Assembly (NCBI GenBank): GCA_026417815.1
Contig: JAOACN010000105.1
Span: forward strand, 1 to 5,069
Source of the DNA: Chloroflexaceae bacterium
GTDB lineage: Bacteria; Chloroflexota; Chloroflexia; Chloroflexales; Chloroflexaceae
Length of the DNA stretch: 5,069 nucleotides
Reading direction: 5' to 3'
The position numbers were made by a program, and so were the translations under genes. Shown piece by piece: positions 1 through 5,069 of this stretch (its first letter is position 1; each line of letters starts with the position of its first letter). The notes beneath the pieces are model-generated. The model had not been told where the DNA came from, ran no database searches, and saw only the letters and a list, made by a program, of their open reading frames with translations.

Positions 1-1490
1 GGCAGGGTCTGGCTGACGGCATCCGAGACCTGTTGCTGGGTGCTGAAGGGCAGGAACAGGGTGGCAATGGGACCGCCGGGGTTGTCTGCGATGATGGCAT
101 CGAGCGCCGCTGCCGCACCCCTGGCCGGACTGTTGCCGGTGGCGTTGACCGCCGCCAGCACGCCGCCGGGGCTAGAGCCGCCGAAGGTGAGATCGAAGCC
201 GTCAGTCTTATAAACGGGGGTGAAATCGAACAGAAGGCTGTTGTCGGTCACCGTGGCAAAGGTGCCGGTACGCGAGCTGCCGCCGTAAATGACACCCGCC
301 ACCGTGCCGTTGTAGGTGTTGGCCGCAGTGAGACCGGCGGCATCCACCGCCAGCGTGCCGCCCAGCGCCACCGCGCCAGAAACGGATATCCGGCCATAAC
401 CGCTGTCGGCAACCGCCGGGCTGAAGGTGCCGGTGTTGGCCAGGGTGAAGTCGCCGCTGATGGTCGCCTCGCTGCCGGCGCCGATCTTGAGCGTGCCCTG
501 GTTGGTGAAGATTTGCACCTGAAAGTGGTTGCCGTTGTCGAGCGTGTAGGTGGCGCCGCCTGCCACCGTCACCGGGGTGGCTGGCGCATACACCTCGCCG
601 ATGAACTTGGCGGTGTCGTTGCCGGTGATGACGATCGAATCGAGCGACGATGAATCGACGTAGATGGCGTACTCGCTGCCCGCGATGGTGCCGCTGTTGG
701 TCAGCCCGCCGGTGAGGGTGGAGGAAAACGCCAGCAAAATGCCTTTGGGCCGCCCGTCAATGGTACCGTCGTTCACGAGACCCCCCACCACCGAGCTAGA
801 GCGGATAAACAGCGCGGCGGCGTCACCGGTGGAATCCGTGAGAATGCTGCCGTGGTTCACGATCTTCCCCATTAGGGTGGAGCTGAAAATCATGATGCCA
901 GCGCTACCCCCCTGGATGGTGCCGCTGTTTGTGATGCCGCCACCGAGGGTGGTTTCGCTTTCCAGAAGAATGCCGGCAGTTCCGCCCGTGATCGTACCGC
1001 TGTTGTAAATGCTCCCCGCCAGGATGGAGCTTTCGACGCGAATGCCCCGCTTGTCCGAACTGGTGATCTGGCCGGTATTGGTGATGCCGCCGCCGATCGA
1101 CGAGTTGGATTCCACACGGATGCCGGTGCGGGCCGCAGCGATCGTGCCGTGGTTGATGATGCTGCCGGTGGTGGTGACCCCATACACTTCCACCCCGGTA
1201 GTGTTCGTCCCCGCAAGAAGTTTTCCCGTGCCGGTCACCGTGAGCGATGCGTTATTGCCTAGCGAGCAGTTGTCAGGTGGGGTCGTCGTGCCCGAAATGG
1301 TCGTCGCGCCGCCCGTGCAGAGGTTTGTCGCCAGCGCCGGCGCGGCGCCAAGCACGAGGAGCGCGGCGGCGACGGCCCGGACGAGCGCCTTGCGGGTGGT
1401 GGATGGCTTGCCCCGCGCGGCGGCTTTCTCATGGGCGACGACGAAGCACTGGCGGGCTTCGGACCAGAGGGTGCGGTAGGCTTTGTTCAT
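1..1490 (-). CDS. ESPR-containing autotransporter (type Va secretion), passenger part; 3' end beyond the window
   Basis: The frame is open without a stop from the ATG at 1490 to the left edge, giving 496 complete residues. Residues 1-28 match the extended signal peptide region (MNKxYRxxWS, FVVA, E, GK). A basic stretch and a hydrophobic core follow, ending in APALA, with likely signal peptidase I cleavage after residue 54. Cys58 and Cys75 could form a disulfide. Residues about 110-278 hold seven repeats with an N-x-G-[TSQ]-I core, typical of right-handed beta-helix passengers. Residues near 460-496 (PFSTQQQVSDAVSQTL) resemble the segment just before the C-terminal barrel in related autotransporters. 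By family knowledge the protein is exported by Sec and its barrel inserts in the outer membrane, displaying the passenger as an adhesin-like surface protein. The barrel is not in the window, so an intact gene is unproven. An in-frame TGA at 1503-1505 excludes an earlier start. No strong ribosome binding site is visible. Confidence 0.9.
   Translation of the reverse strand, partial: MNKAYRTLWSEARQCFVVAHEKAAARGKPSTTRKALVRAVAAALLVLGAAPALATNLCTGGATTISGTTTPPDNCSLGNNASLTVTGTGKLLAGTNTTGVEVYGVTTTGSIINHGTIAAARTGIRVESNSSIGGGITNTGQITSSDKRGIRVESSILAGSIYNSGTITGGTAGILLESETTLGGGITNSGTIQGGSAGIMIFSSTLMGKIVNHGSILTDSTGDAAALFIRSSSVVGGLVNDGTIDGRPKGILLAFSSTLTGGLTNSGTIAGSEYAIYVDSSSLDSIVITGNDTAKFIGEVYAPATPVTVAGGATYTLDNGNHFQVQIFTNQGTLKIGAGSEATISGDFTLANTGTFSPAVADSGYGRISVSGAVALGGTLAVDAAGLTAANTYNGTVAGVIYGGSSRTGTFATVTDNSLLFDFTPVYKTDGFDLTFGGSSPGGVLAAVNATGNSPARGAAAALDAIIADNPGGPIATLFLPFSTQQQVSDAVSQTL
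657..1163 (-). repeat. Tandem 25-residue (about 75 bp) repeats encoding the beta-helix of the autotransporter passenger
   Basis: The motif N-x-G-[TSQ]-I recurs at passenger residues 113, 138, 163, 188, 212, 240 and 265, so the spacing is 25, 25, 25, 24, 28 and 25. Each unit reads roughly as a GG[IL]xN[ST]GTI turn, a short G-rich piece, a GI[LRM]xES strand and an SSxLxGG turn. The regular period and the Asn/Gly/Ser turns fit stacked coils of a parallel beta-helix. The copies differ enough at DNA level that they look old rather than freshly amplified. The 24- and 28-residue units break the period in the middle of the array. Confidence 0.8.
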
Positions 1491-1533
1491 GGCGTGGTTA
1501 GCTCACTATCAGCAAGGTCTGTGTTCTGGGTGC

Positions 1534-1564
1534 ATTCTCACAAATTTCACCCCCCCCCCCGCAA
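1534..1564 (-). promoter_or_regulatory. Putative phase-variable promoter of the autotransporter
   Basis: On the minus strand a TTGCGG at 1564-1559 (3 of 6 matches to TTGACA) is followed by a 19-base spacer and then GAGAAT at 1539-1534 (4 of 6 to TATAAT). The latter is preceded by TGT, giving an extended -10. Nine of the 19 spacer bases belong to the G tract, so losing two G would restore the ideal 17-base spacing. The arrangement resembles known poly-G promoters such as that of Neisseria porA. Both hexamers are weak, so this is inference. Confidence 0.35.
1550..1560. repeat. Homopolymeric C11:G11 tract upstream of the autotransporter
   Basis: Eleven consecutive C on the plus strand (G on the coding strand of the autotransporter) lie in the intergenic gap, with 59 bases between the tract and the ATG at 1490. 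They are outside any reading frame I accept. Mononucleotide G/C runs of this length are prone to slipped-strand mispairing and are a known basis of phase variation of surface-protein genes. Confidence 0.85.
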
Positions 1565-1639
1565 GCCAGAAGCCCATGACCAGAATCAGGTCGCGGACGG
1601 CTGTCGCTTTTTTGCAACATCCCCGCAGGGCGGGTCGAG

Positions 1640-2947
1640 TCATGCCAGCGCGCAGACGAACTCCTCGAATTTGCCGCCGGCGCCGCGCGGAAGGCGTCCG
1701 GGAAAATAGGCGAAATCGAGCTGGAAGGGATAGCCCAGCGCGTCACGGATCACCCCGGCCAGCGCGGCTTCTTCCGCCGCCGACAACGGACGCTCCGTTA
1801 CCAGGCGGACCTCGATGGCAGTGAGCGCGGTTTGCACCAGCTGGTACTGGATCACCGGAGCAATGTCGCGGTAGCGGTCGAAACCCACCCGCGGCCAGCG
1901 GCGCGTGCCATCGGGATAGCGCACCATGTTGCGACTGCGCCCGAGGATGCGGCGCAGCGCCGGCAGGCGCCGCCCGCACGGACAGGCAGGGGCCACCTCG
2001 GCATAATCGCCCAGCGCATAGCGCACCAGCGGCGTGGCATGGTTGGCGAGGTCGGTGATGACAAGCTGGCCGGTTTCACCCGGACCGCAGGCGGTACCGC
2101 GGTCATCGAGCACCTCGACGACCAGGTTGTCCGCCATGAGGTGATAAAGCCCGCTTGCCGGACACTGCACGGCGATGACGCCCAGCTCCTGCGAACTGTA
2201 GCAATCGGCGATGCCGACGCCTCATTGCCGGCCGACTTCGGCGCGCAAGCCGTCCGTCAGGGTTTCGCCTATGGTGCGCACCTGCCTGAGGCGGGACAGG
2301 GCGATGCCATCCCGGGCGCACTGACGCAGAAGTTCGGCGAGGTTGCTCGGATAGGTGAGCAGGTAGTGCGGGTCGATCTCGGCCAGCCAGCGCGCCTGGG
2401 TTGCGATGTCCAGCGCCATCGACATGGCATGGGCCGGGCCGGTGGAAAAAAACAGGCGGGCCGGCGGCCCCCAGTCGTCCTGGCGGATGCGTTCGGTGTC
2501 GAGATTGGCGCGGATGACCGCCAGCGTGCCGGCAAAGTCGCGTTGCCACCACAGGTGTTCGCGCAGGGTGTGGGCAAGCCAGTAAAGCTGCGTGTGACCG
2601 GTGCGGCGCACGGTCACCGGCTCGCCGCTGGAGCCGGAGGTGCGCGTTTCGGTCACCGGCTGGTGCGCCGGCGGAACGACCGCGCAAAACAGATCGTCAC
2701 CCGCAGCCTGAAGCTCCCTCCGGGTCATGGGGGCGAGGGCCGGCAGCGCCTCCAGGGGAAATGTCGCCCCCGCCCGCAGGCCCGCCTGCGCCAGCCGGCG
2801 GCGGAACAAGGGCGAATGGGCGGCGGCATGGGCGACCAACGCATCGAGCTGCCGCTGCTGGTGGGCAGCGAGCGCTTCCGCCGGCCCGCGCTCCAGACGC
2901 CCGAGCAGGGCGAGCATCGCACGCAAGGCCGCAGGCGCGGCAGTCAT
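1640..2947 (-). pseudogene. PaaK/CapK-type adenylate-forming enzyme (phenylacetate-CoA ligase family) with an in-frame TGA
   Basis: ATG at 2947 overlaps the stop of the methyltransferase gene (ATGA), and the frame runs to a TGA at 1642-1640: 435 codons, the usual length for PaaK-like proteins. A single TGA at 2224-2222 (codon 242) splits it into 241 and 193 residues in the same frame. Both halves keep family motifs: the nucleotide-binding loop TSGSSGEPV (103-111), VRTIGETLTDGLR before the stop, YSSQE (250-254) and QCP after it, RYALGD (309-314), a CPCGRR cysteine motif, ILGRSRNMV, and a C-terminal GAGGKFEEF carrying the probable catalytic Lys. Such enzymes adenylate a carboxylic acid, usually before thioester formation. 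No substrate can be assigned. Where homologues, as I recall them, usually have Trp (xWGV before the YSSQE strand), this gene has TGA, consistent with a TGG-to-TGA change. It could be a young pseudogene, a readthrough gene or a sequencing error. An apparent N-terminal extension upstream of 2947 merely overlaps the methyltransferase. Confidence 0.85.
2222..2224 (-). other. In-frame TGA interrupting the PaaK-like gene
   Basis: The minus strand reads CGG CAA TGA GGC GTC GGC, that is RQ-stop-GVG. Homology-type motifs continue on both sides without any change of frame, so this is one nonsense codon and not a frameshift. No good start codon with a ribosome binding site lies just downstream; the nearest candidate, GTG at 2170, would remove half of the adenylation domain. 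Confidence 0.85.
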
Positions 2948-3792
2948 ATGCGCCACCGCGGCCGCAATTCGACCAGCGGACAGCGCTCGCCGAGTTCGTA
3001 ACCGGGAAAGCGGATCGTCAGCAGGTCGAAATCGGCCAGCAGCCCCAGCCGCAGTTCGGCCAGGGTGGGGAAGGCATATACCGCGGCGGCGTCGCGGTAG
3101 GCGTCGATGGTGGCGAGCACCGCGGGCGGCCAGCCCATGCGCCGCGCCAGTGCCGCCGCGTCGGGGACACGGGCGCGCCATGCGCGCCAGATGTCGGCCA
3201 CCCGCACGCCCTCATCCAGCGTGCCATGCAGGGCCATGGCCAGGCGCCATTTGTAGGCGTGGAAGCTGCCGATGCGCCCGGCCTCGAGGTCGGCATGAAC
3301 CGCGTCGGGGGACTCCGGCTGGTCCGGCCGGATGAAGGCCCGCAGCAGATAACGCCCGTCCAGCCTCAGCACGCGGGCCACTTCGCGTTCCAGGCCCTTT
3401 GCCCCGTGGGCGAAAGTAACGCCGTCACCGACCACCAGGTCGAAGCACGCGGAAGGGAATGGCAGCCGCGCCCATTCCCCACGGATCACGGTAGCCCCCG
3501 CCGGCAGCCCCTGCTTGGGCCAGACATGGCCGATCATGGCGCGGTTGCGGTCCACTGCCAGCAAGCGGGTTCCCGCCGGCCAGCCCATCGCCGCGTATTC
3601 CGGCGTCACCCCCAGCAGCAGCGCGCGAGGCGAAGCAACGCCATATCGCCTCACCGTTTTTTCCATCCAGCGCACGTCCTCTTCAGCCGGGCGTAGCGGC
3701 GAAGCGAAATGCGCCCAGTTGCGGGCGTGCCGGTCCCAATGGTTCATGCCGAGGGTTTCGAAGTGCTCACGGCACTCCCCGCAAAAATTCAT
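2944..3792 (-). CDS. Class I SAM-dependent methyltransferase-like protein
   Basis: The protein is 282 residues from the ATG at 3792, or 267 from an internal ATG at 3747. The Rossmann-type order is visible: a glycine-containing first strand ALLLGVTPEY (57-66), an acidic strand end LLAVD (77-81, Asp81 probably binding the SAM ribose), GEWARLPFP (105-113), FDLVVGDG (117-124) and VLRLDGRYLLRAF (141-153). Motif I is not the usual DxGxGxG but LLGVTP, so the assignment rests on the overall pattern; the methyl acceptor is unknown. The frame from 3792 overlaps the hydrolase gene by 26 bases and adds an FCGEC motif. The start at 3747 (MNHWDRHARNWAHF) leaves a 19-base gap and fits what I recall of homologues. 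Neither start has a clear Shine-Dalgarno site, so the choice is open. The gene ends in ATATGA, overlapping the ATG of the ligase gene by four bases, which implies translational coupling within one operon. The protein looks cytoplasmic. Confidence 0.8.
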   Translation of the reverse strand: MNFCGECREHFETLGMNHWDRHARNWAHFASPLRPAEEDVRWMEKTVRRYGVASPRALLLGVTPEYAAMGWPAGTRLLAVDRNRAMIGHVWPKQGLPAGATVIRGEWARLPFPSACFDLVVGDGVTFAHGAKGLEREVARVLRLDGRYLLRAFIRPDQPESPDAVHADLEAGRIGSFHAYKWRLAMALHGTLDEGVRVADIWRAWRARVPDAAALARRMGWPPAVLATIDAYRDAAAVYAFPTLAELRLGLLADFDLLTIRFPGYELGERCPLVELRPRWRI

Positions 3793-4612
3793 CCAGAACC
3801 GGATTCACGAGCTTCGGCCAGAGCTCGGCCCAACAGCAGGCATGGCCGAAATCCGGCACGACATGGAGATGGGCGTCGTTCTCACCCCGCAAGGCAGGCG
3901 GCCAGCGTCGCGCCAGTTCCGGCGGCACGATGCGATCCCGCTCCCCCAGGAAATGAAGCTGCGGCAGGGTGGCGAGGCGGTCAGCCACGTCGGCGGCATT
4001 GAGCGATCCCGTGAGCGGATGCACCCGGTGATGCGCCGTCCACGCGGGGTGGTCGAGATTGCCCGCCACCGTGACGAGCCCGGCCACATCCGTGCGCCTT
4101 GCCGCGAGCAGCGCCGCGATGGCGCCCCCGCCGGAATATCCCGCCAGCACCAGCCGCTCTGCCCCGAAACGCAGCTTCAACGCCTCCAGCGCCTCACCCA
4201 TGGCGGTCACCACCTCGGGCGCGAAGCGCCGCTGGGTCCAATACGTCTGGGCGCAGTGCGCCTCCGTGGCAACTCGATACTGGCATGGCCGCGCAAGATA
4301 GACCGCATTGCCGTACGGATGGGCCAGCGCCAGCTTCAGGGCGAGCGGATCGCGCGGCGTGGGATCCGAGGAAGGCGTGTCACGATCCAGCCAGGCCAGC
4401 CCGTCGCCTTCGATGTACACCGTAAGAAGCGGCGATGGTTCTGGCGCGCGAGGCACGAAAGCCCGCAACACGAAACGCCCCGCCGGCAGGGACACCGCTT
4501 CCCATCCCTGGGCTGCGGCAAGCACCTCGGCATGCCGGGTGCGTTCCGGTAGGGTGGGCACGGCGGCGCAACCGACCAAACAAGACACCGCCAGAAAAAC
4601 CGTTTTCCACAT
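3767..4612 (-). CDS. Alpha/beta-hydrolase-fold lipoprotein
   Basis: The predicted protein has 281 residues. It begins with a short signal peptide whose lipobox LVGC places the lipidated cysteine at residue 15, so it is probably anchored to a membrane outside the cytoplasm. A beta strand and oxyanion-type segment YIEGDGLAW (66-74) precede the nucleophile elbow GYSGGG with Ser160. GERDRIVPP supplies Asp226 and DFGHACCW supplies His257, so a complete Ser-Asp-His triad in the expected order is present. This supports an esterase- or lipase-like serine hydrolase of unknown substrate. Four further cysteines (110, 120, 259, 260) could form disulfides in the periplasm. It is the first gene of the tight hydrolase-methyltransferase-ligase run. 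A neighbouring acyl-activating enzyme would fit ester chemistry on a shared compound, but that link is inference. No ribosome binding site is evident before the ATG at 4612. Confidence 0.85.
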   Translation of the reverse strand: MWKTVFLAVSCLVGCAAVPTLPERTRHAEVLAAAQGWEAVSLPAGRFVLRAFVPRAPEPSPLLTVYIEGDGLAWLDRDTPSSDPTPRDPLALKLALAHPYGNAVYLARPCQYRVATEAHCAQTYWTQRRFAPEVVTAMGEALEALKLRFGAERLVLAGYSGGGAIAALLAARRTDVAGLVTVAGNLDHPAWTAHHRVHPLTGSLNAADVADRLATLPQLHFLGERDRIVPPELARRWPPALRGENDAHLHVVPDFGHACCWAELWPKLVNPVLDEFLRGVP

Positions 4613-4621
4613 CGTGGGGCT

Positions 4622-4627
4622 ATTATC
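4622..4627 (-). promoter_or_regulatory. Possible -10 element of the hydrolase operon
   Basis: The minus strand carries GATAAT (5 of 6 matches to TATAAT) with only nine bases between it and the ATG at 4612. With a 17-base spacer the -35 position reads GCGACT, a poor match. If real, transcription would begin within a few bases of the ATG, giving an almost leaderless mRNA. That agrees with the absence of a Shine-Dalgarno site but is weak evidence. Confidence 0.3.
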
Positions 4628-4639
4628 GCACTATGACAT

Positions 4640-4722
4640 GCCCTAGTCGCCCCTCGGCGACATTACGTGCGGTTGCATACCCTCGTCGCATTGCGTTGAT
4701 CGCCCAGAGGCTGGGCGCCTAC
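4640..4722. repeat. REP doublet 1 (long-loop class, left arm eroded)
   Basis: The right arm at 4700-4722 is intact (TCG-CCCAG-AGG-CTGGG, then CGCCTAC). The left arm keeps only its inner part, about CCCCTCGGCGA ending at 4660; the GTAGGAG head and the CCGAG half of its hairpin are degraded. The loop CATTACGTGC...GCGTTGA matches that of unit 4. The eroded end abuts the start region of the hydrolase operon. Confidence 0.7.
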
Positions 4723-4745
4723 GCGCATCGCGTTTCACCCCCCTT

Positions 4746-4820
4746 GTAGGAGCCGAGCCCCTCGGCGATTTGTGGGGCTCCGATGCCATGGGGGTGGTCG
4801 CCCAGAGGCTGGGCTCCTAC
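4746..4820. repeat. REP doublet 2 (short-loop class)
   Basis: A complete 75-base unit has a left arm GTAGGAG-CCGAG-CCC-CTCGG-CGA and a right arm TCG-CCCAG-AGG-CTGGG-CTCCTAC. The arms pair with each other at 20 of 23 positions. The unit differs from doublet 3 at one base in the loop (GGGGCTCC against GGGGCCCC). Confidence 0.85.
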
Positions 4821-4839
4821 ATCCGTCATGCACATCCCC

Positions 4840-4914
4840 GTAGGAGCCGAGCCCCTCGGCGATTTGTGGGGCCCCGATGCCATGGGGGTGGTCGCCCAGA
4901 GGCTGGGCTCCTAC
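4840..4914. repeat. REP doublet 3 (short-loop class)
   Basis: This 75-base unit is 74 of 75 identical to doublet 2, in the same orientation and 19 bases away. The near-identity implies recent duplication or gene conversion between the two. Confidence 0.85.
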
Positions 4915-4937
4915 GCACACCGCATCTCACCCCCCTT

Positions 4938-5023
4938 GTAGGAGCCGAGCCCTCTCGGCGACATTACGTGCGGTTGCATACCCTCGTCGCATTGCGTTGA
5001 TCGCCCAAGGGCTGGGCGCCTAC
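4938..5023. repeat. REP doublet 4 (long-loop class)
   Basis: An 86-base unit with a left arm like doublets 2 and 3 but one extra T in the hairpin loop (CCGAG-CCCT-CTCGG), and the long loop shared with doublet 1. The right arm reads TCG-CCCAA-GGG-CTGGG-CGCCTAC, so one hairpin pair is lost. The outer right sequence CGCCTAC, in place of CTCCTAC, is shared only with doublet 1. Confidence 0.8.
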
Positions 5024-5069
5024 AAACGTCATACCCCCACCCCCGTCGGCGCCTATCAAGCCCCTATTC
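5024..5069. other. Right edge: C-rich spacer and a possible fifth, diverged REP
   Basis: AAACGTCATAC followed by C-rich sequence resembles the spacer at 4821-4839 (CGTCATGC followed by CCCC). It is followed at 5045 by GTCGGCGCC and then GCCCCT, a weak match to the left REP arm. The window ends before this can be settled. No gene is visible. Confidence 0.35.

Larger units (their letters stand above)
1491..1639. other. Intergenic gap between the ligase pseudogene and the autotransporter
   Basis: These 149 bases contain no credible gene. Directly after the ligase stop there is a short GC hairpin at 1622-1634 (CCCGC-AGG-GCGGG, 5 bp). On the minus strand no T run follows it, only an A run near 1608-1613, so it is not a standard intrinsic terminator for the ligase transcript. 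The C11 tract and putative promoter fill the half nearest the autotransporter. Confidence 0.6.
4640..5023. repeat. Array of four REP-type inverted-repeat doublets (BIME-like)
   Basis: Four units follow one another in the same orientation. Each consists of a left REP (GTAGGAG, then a hairpin, then CGA), a loop, and an inverted right REP (TCG, hairpin, CTCCTAC or CGCCTAC). The GTAG head next to a small palindrome is the hallmark of REPs mobilised by REP-associated tyrosine transposases (RAYT/TnpA_REP); no such gene is in the window. Units 1 and 4 share a long loop, units 2 and 3 a short one. The spacers alternate: 4723-4745 and 4915-4937 are 23 bases and 19 of 23 identical, differing only by transitions; 4821-4839 is of a second type that resembles the bases after 5023. 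The region lies upstream of the hydrolase operon and contains no credible gene. Confidence 0.8.

Noticed and set aside
33..1479. Several plus-strand open frames (33-653, 664-1008, 1009-1479)
   Set aside because: They lie antisense to the autotransporter frame, their translations are low-complexity and motif-free, and the minus-strand frame has clear ESPR, signal and repeat features. They are shadows of high-GC coding DNA.
1593..1613. Plus-strand hairpin followed by six T as an intrinsic terminator
   Set aside because: The stem is five pairs with a bulge, and no plus-strand gene precedes it. It would at most stop antisense transcripts.
2205..2224. TGA followed by a hairpin (TCGGC-ATC-GCCGA) as a selenocysteine codon
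   Set aside because: The hairpin is too close to the TGA and has no recognisable bacterial SECIS loop. The family is not known to use Sec, and Trp, not Cys, is the residue I would expect there.
1832..3001. Long plus-strand open frame of 389 codons
   Set aside because: It is antisense to the PaaK-like gene, rich in Arg, Gly and Ala, and has no recognisable domain. The minus strand carries a full set of adenylation motifs.
2948..3181. N-terminal extension of the PaaK-like frame up to 3181
   Set aside because: The extension overlaps the methyltransferase by more than 230 bases and is Arg-rich without motifs. The ATG at 2947, in an ATGA overlap, gives the family's usual length.
4770..5000. Short open frames on both strands inside the repeat array
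   Set aside because: They consist of translated REP units and are explained by the repeats. No ribosome binding site or domain is seen.
4640..5069. Repeat array as a CRISPR
   Set aside because: The repeats are 75-86 bases, internally inverted, and separated by similar short spacers, not by unique spacers of constant length. No cas genes are present.

Overview
The window is GC-rich and every convincing gene lies on the minus strand, so transcription runs right to left. The best taxonomic clue is the autotransporter gene at the left edge. Its N-terminus is an extended signal peptide region (ESPR), which is known from beta- and gammaproteobacteria. GTAG-headed REP doublets and high GC point the same way. 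I would guess a betaproteobacterium or a related gammaproteobacterium, without naming a genus.

Layout in transcription order: (1) 4613-5069 holds no gene. It carries an array of REP-type inverted-repeat doublets, four recognisable units in the order long, short, short, long, separated by two alternating spacer types. (2) 3767-4612 encodes a lipoprotein of the alpha/beta-hydrolase fold. (3) 2944-3792 encodes a class I SAM-dependent methyltransferase-like protein whose frame overlaps or nearly abuts the hydrolase gene. (4) 1640-2947 is a phenylacetate-CoA-ligase (PaaK)-type adenylate-forming enzyme. It overlaps the methyltransferase gene by an ATGA junction but is interrupted by one in-frame TGA at codon 242. 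(5) 1491-1639 is an intergenic gap holding an 11-base C:G homopolymer. (6) <1-1490 is the 5' part of an ESPR autotransporter: signal peptide, about seven 25-residue beta-helix-type repeats, and the segment just before the beta-barrel. The barrel itself is beyond the left edge.

The hydrolase, methyltransferase and ligase genes are packed like one operon and may act on one small molecule (acyl activation, methylation, ester chemistry). The substrate cannot be read from the sequence. The autotransporter is probably a separate unit. The G11 tract (minus strand) lies between plausible -35 and -10 elements about 60 bases before its ATG, the classic arrangement for promoter phase variation of a surface protein.

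The points most worth checking are the homopolymer upstream of the autotransporter, the lone TGA in the otherwise intact ligase, and the two-class REP array. I see no evidence for a wholly new defence or mobile system.
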